From the NCBI GenBank assembly GCA_009903855.1, contig WYEK01000100.1:1-6211 (forward strand): 6,211 nucleotides of DNA. Direction: 5' to 3'. This DNA is from Thermocrinis sp. (lineage in GTDB: Bacteria > Aquificota > Aquificia > Aquificales > Aquificaceae). The notes under the pieces were generated by a model. It had not been told where the DNA came from, did no database searches, and saw only the letters and a list, made by a program, of their open reading frames with translations. The position numbers and the translations under genes are program-made. Shown piece after piece: positions 5,172-6,211 of the stretch (its first letter is position 1; every line of letters begins with the position of its first letter).

Positions 5172-5718
5172 ACTTTCCTTCAAAGGTCCTTATATGCTCC
5201 AAGAGCTCCCTTTTGCGGTCAAAAAAGATCGCCACATACTGGGCTAATCTTTCTCCAAGGCGTCTGCAAGCTTCCTTCTCCTCCTCGGAGCGAGGCTCTC
5301 CAGCCACAACCGCACCGTAGTGCAGTGTGAATTTTTTACCCACATAGTCCGTTACCCCGAAGACCAAAAAGCCAAAGTTCATAAGAACGGTTAGAATGGA
5401 CATACAGGCCACTTCGTTTCCTCCACCCCATCCACCGGAGGAAGAAAAGGCACAGGCTATTTTCCCGTCAATCTCGCCCCAGAGCTCTCCCAACTCCTCG
5501 TCAAAGAACTTCTTAAGCTTCCAAGAGATTATTCCCATGTGGGTAGGAGAGCCAACCGCCAGACCATCCGCCCAGAGCACATCCTCTTTTGTAGCATCAT
5601 CCACCTTTTTGATCCTCACCTCAATACCTTCTACCCTTTTTGCACCCTCCGCCACAAGGTATGCCATCTTTTCCGTGTTTCCAGTGCTTGAATCATAAAG
5701 CACCAACACCTTACCCAT
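5161..5718 (-). CDS. Flavodoxin-fold, WrbA-like NAD(P)H:quinone oxidoreductase family protein
   Basis: A cytoplasmic FMN-binding protein of 185 residues. The N-terminal strand and phosphate loop VLVLYDSSTGNTEKMA (4-19) is the flavodoxin signature that holds the FMN phosphate (S10, T12, N14, T15). GSPTHMG (56-62) and FSSSGGWGGGNE (91-102) form the loops around the isoalloxazine ring, and HYGAVVAGEP (133-142) is close to the corresponding WrbA segment. WrbA enzymes reduce quinones by two electrons with NAD(P)H, protecting against semiquinone radicals. The C-terminal 35 residues are a charged helix. The ATG at 5718 is well supported by AGGGGG (5731-5726 on the minus strand), 7 bases upstream. 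That site overlaps the stop of the methyltransferase gene, so the two are co-transcribed. Other flavodoxin-like reductases cannot be excluded. Confidence 0.85.
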   Translation of the reverse strand: MGKVLVLYDSSTGNTEKMAYLVAEGAKRVEGIEVRIKKVDDATKEDVLWADGLAVGSPTHMGIISWKLKKFFDEELGELWGEIDGKIACAFSSSGGWGGGNEVACMSILTVLMNFGFLVFGVTDYVGKKFTLHYGAVVAGEPRSEEEKEACRRLGERLAQYVAIFFDRKRELLEHIRTFEGKFKD

Positions 5719-5729
5719 AGCGGAACCCC

Positions 5730-6211
5730 CTAAATAGTTAGTTTAACCACAGACTCTATGTGATAGGTTTGAGGGAAGTTATCTACCAAATGCACGCCCT
5801 CTATCTTGTATCCACCGGAGACTAAGACCTTTAGGTCCCTTGCCAAGGTGGTGGGATTGCAGGATATGTATATGATCCTTTTGGGTTTGTTCTGGACGAT
5901 GAGCTTTGCCTCACCCTCCGAGAGTCCTTCCCTTGGAGGGTCCAGAACCAAAAGGTCTATGACCTCTCCCGCATGGTTTTTTAGGGTATCTACAGCCTTC
6001 TCGTGGGCAAAGGAAACATTGGAAACTTGGTTTAGCTTGGCATTATATATAGCATCTTTGATCGCACTCTGATTAGCATCAGAGCCAAAAAGAAACTCGC
6101 AACTCTCTGAGAGCCAAAAGCTGAAAAACCCCACACCACTATGAAGCTCAAGAACCCTCTTTACCTTCTCTCCCTCAGCCACCAATTTGGGAAAATCCTC
6201 ATAGAGGGTAT
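5730..6211 (-). CDS. TrmA/RumA-type RNA (uracil-5)-methyltransferase, C-terminal part
   Basis: The frame is open at the right edge; 159 residues of the C-terminal catalytic domain are visible, ending at TAG 5732-5730. The SAM-binding motif I is VLELHSGVGFFS (19-30), followed by the acidic strand end FGSDANQSAI. LLVLDPPREGLS (86-97) is motif IV. YISCNPTTLARDL (114-126) carries the catalytic cysteine C117 that attacks C6 of uridine. HIESVV (150-155) supplies the general-base glutamate E152. All signature residues of the family are present, so it should be active, methylating uridine in 23S rRNA or tRNA. Which paralogue (RlmD, RlmC or TrmA) cannot be told, because the N-terminal TRAM and iron-sulfur region is outside. 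It lies 11 bases upstream of the flavoprotein gene, which suggests one operon. An internal TTG at 6185 is not the start, as conserved coding continues to the edge. Confidence 0.93.
   Translation of the reverse strand, partial: TLYEDFPKLVAEGEKVKRVLELHSGVGFFSFWLSESCEFLFGSDANQSAIKDAIYNAKLNQVSNVSFAHEKAVDTLKNHAGEVIDLLVLDPPREGLSEGEAKLIVQNKPKRIIYISCNPTTLARDLKVLVSGGYKIEGVHLVDNFPQTYHIESVVKLTI

Noticed and set aside
5396..5698. 100-codon plus-strand frame opposite the flavoprotein gene
   Set aside because: Ser/Pro-rich antisense shadow; the minus strand has clear flavodoxin motifs.
5806..6072. 88-codon plus-strand frame opposite the methyltransferase
   Set aside because: Antisense to a segment containing the DPPR and SCNP catalytic motifs on the minus strand.

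Overview
The window looks like chromosomal DNA of a thermophilic member of the Aquificaceae (Aquifex, Hydrogenobacter or Thermocrinis type). The main clue is the complete alanyl-tRNA synthetase, which from memory closely resembles the Aquifex aeolicus protein in sequence and length. The Lys/Glu-rich proteins and tightly packed, overlapping genes fit as well. The genus cannot be fixed by eye.

Left part, 1-1650, is accessory in character. On the minus strand a 107-residue unknown protein overlaps by 4 bases (ATGA) a nucleotidyltransferase-fold protein of the AbiEii/DUF6036 type, which runs off the left edge. Divergent to them, on the plus strand, is a 247-residue protein with an N-terminal winged-helix-like domain and a C-terminal PD-(D/E)xK nuclease-like domain. 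Only 52 bases separate the two transcription units. That gap holds two short inverted repeats and two candidate -10 boxes, each placed 8 bases before its start codon, so both mRNAs may be leaderless. The set could be a toxin-antitoxin or defence module, but this is inferred from family and layout only.

Middle, 1651-2008, has no convincing intact gene. It holds nested inverted repeats, a hairpin with a GCGA loop, a second hairpin and a possible frameshifted coding remnant on the minus strand.

Core plus-strand operon, 2009-5171: alaS, then a 104-residue degenerate response-regulator-like receiver (4-base overlap, good Shine-Dalgarno), then a 95-residue DUF2103-like predicted metal-binding protein (28-base overlap). 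alaS also has a -10-like box 8 bases before its ATG and no well-placed Shine-Dalgarno.

Right part, 5161-6211, is a minus-strand operon converging on the alaS operon, with an 11-base overlap of the 3' ends. It encodes the C-terminal part of a TrmA/RumA-type RNA m5U methyltransferase (cut by the right edge), followed 11 bases later by a flavodoxin-fold, WrbA-like flavoprotein.
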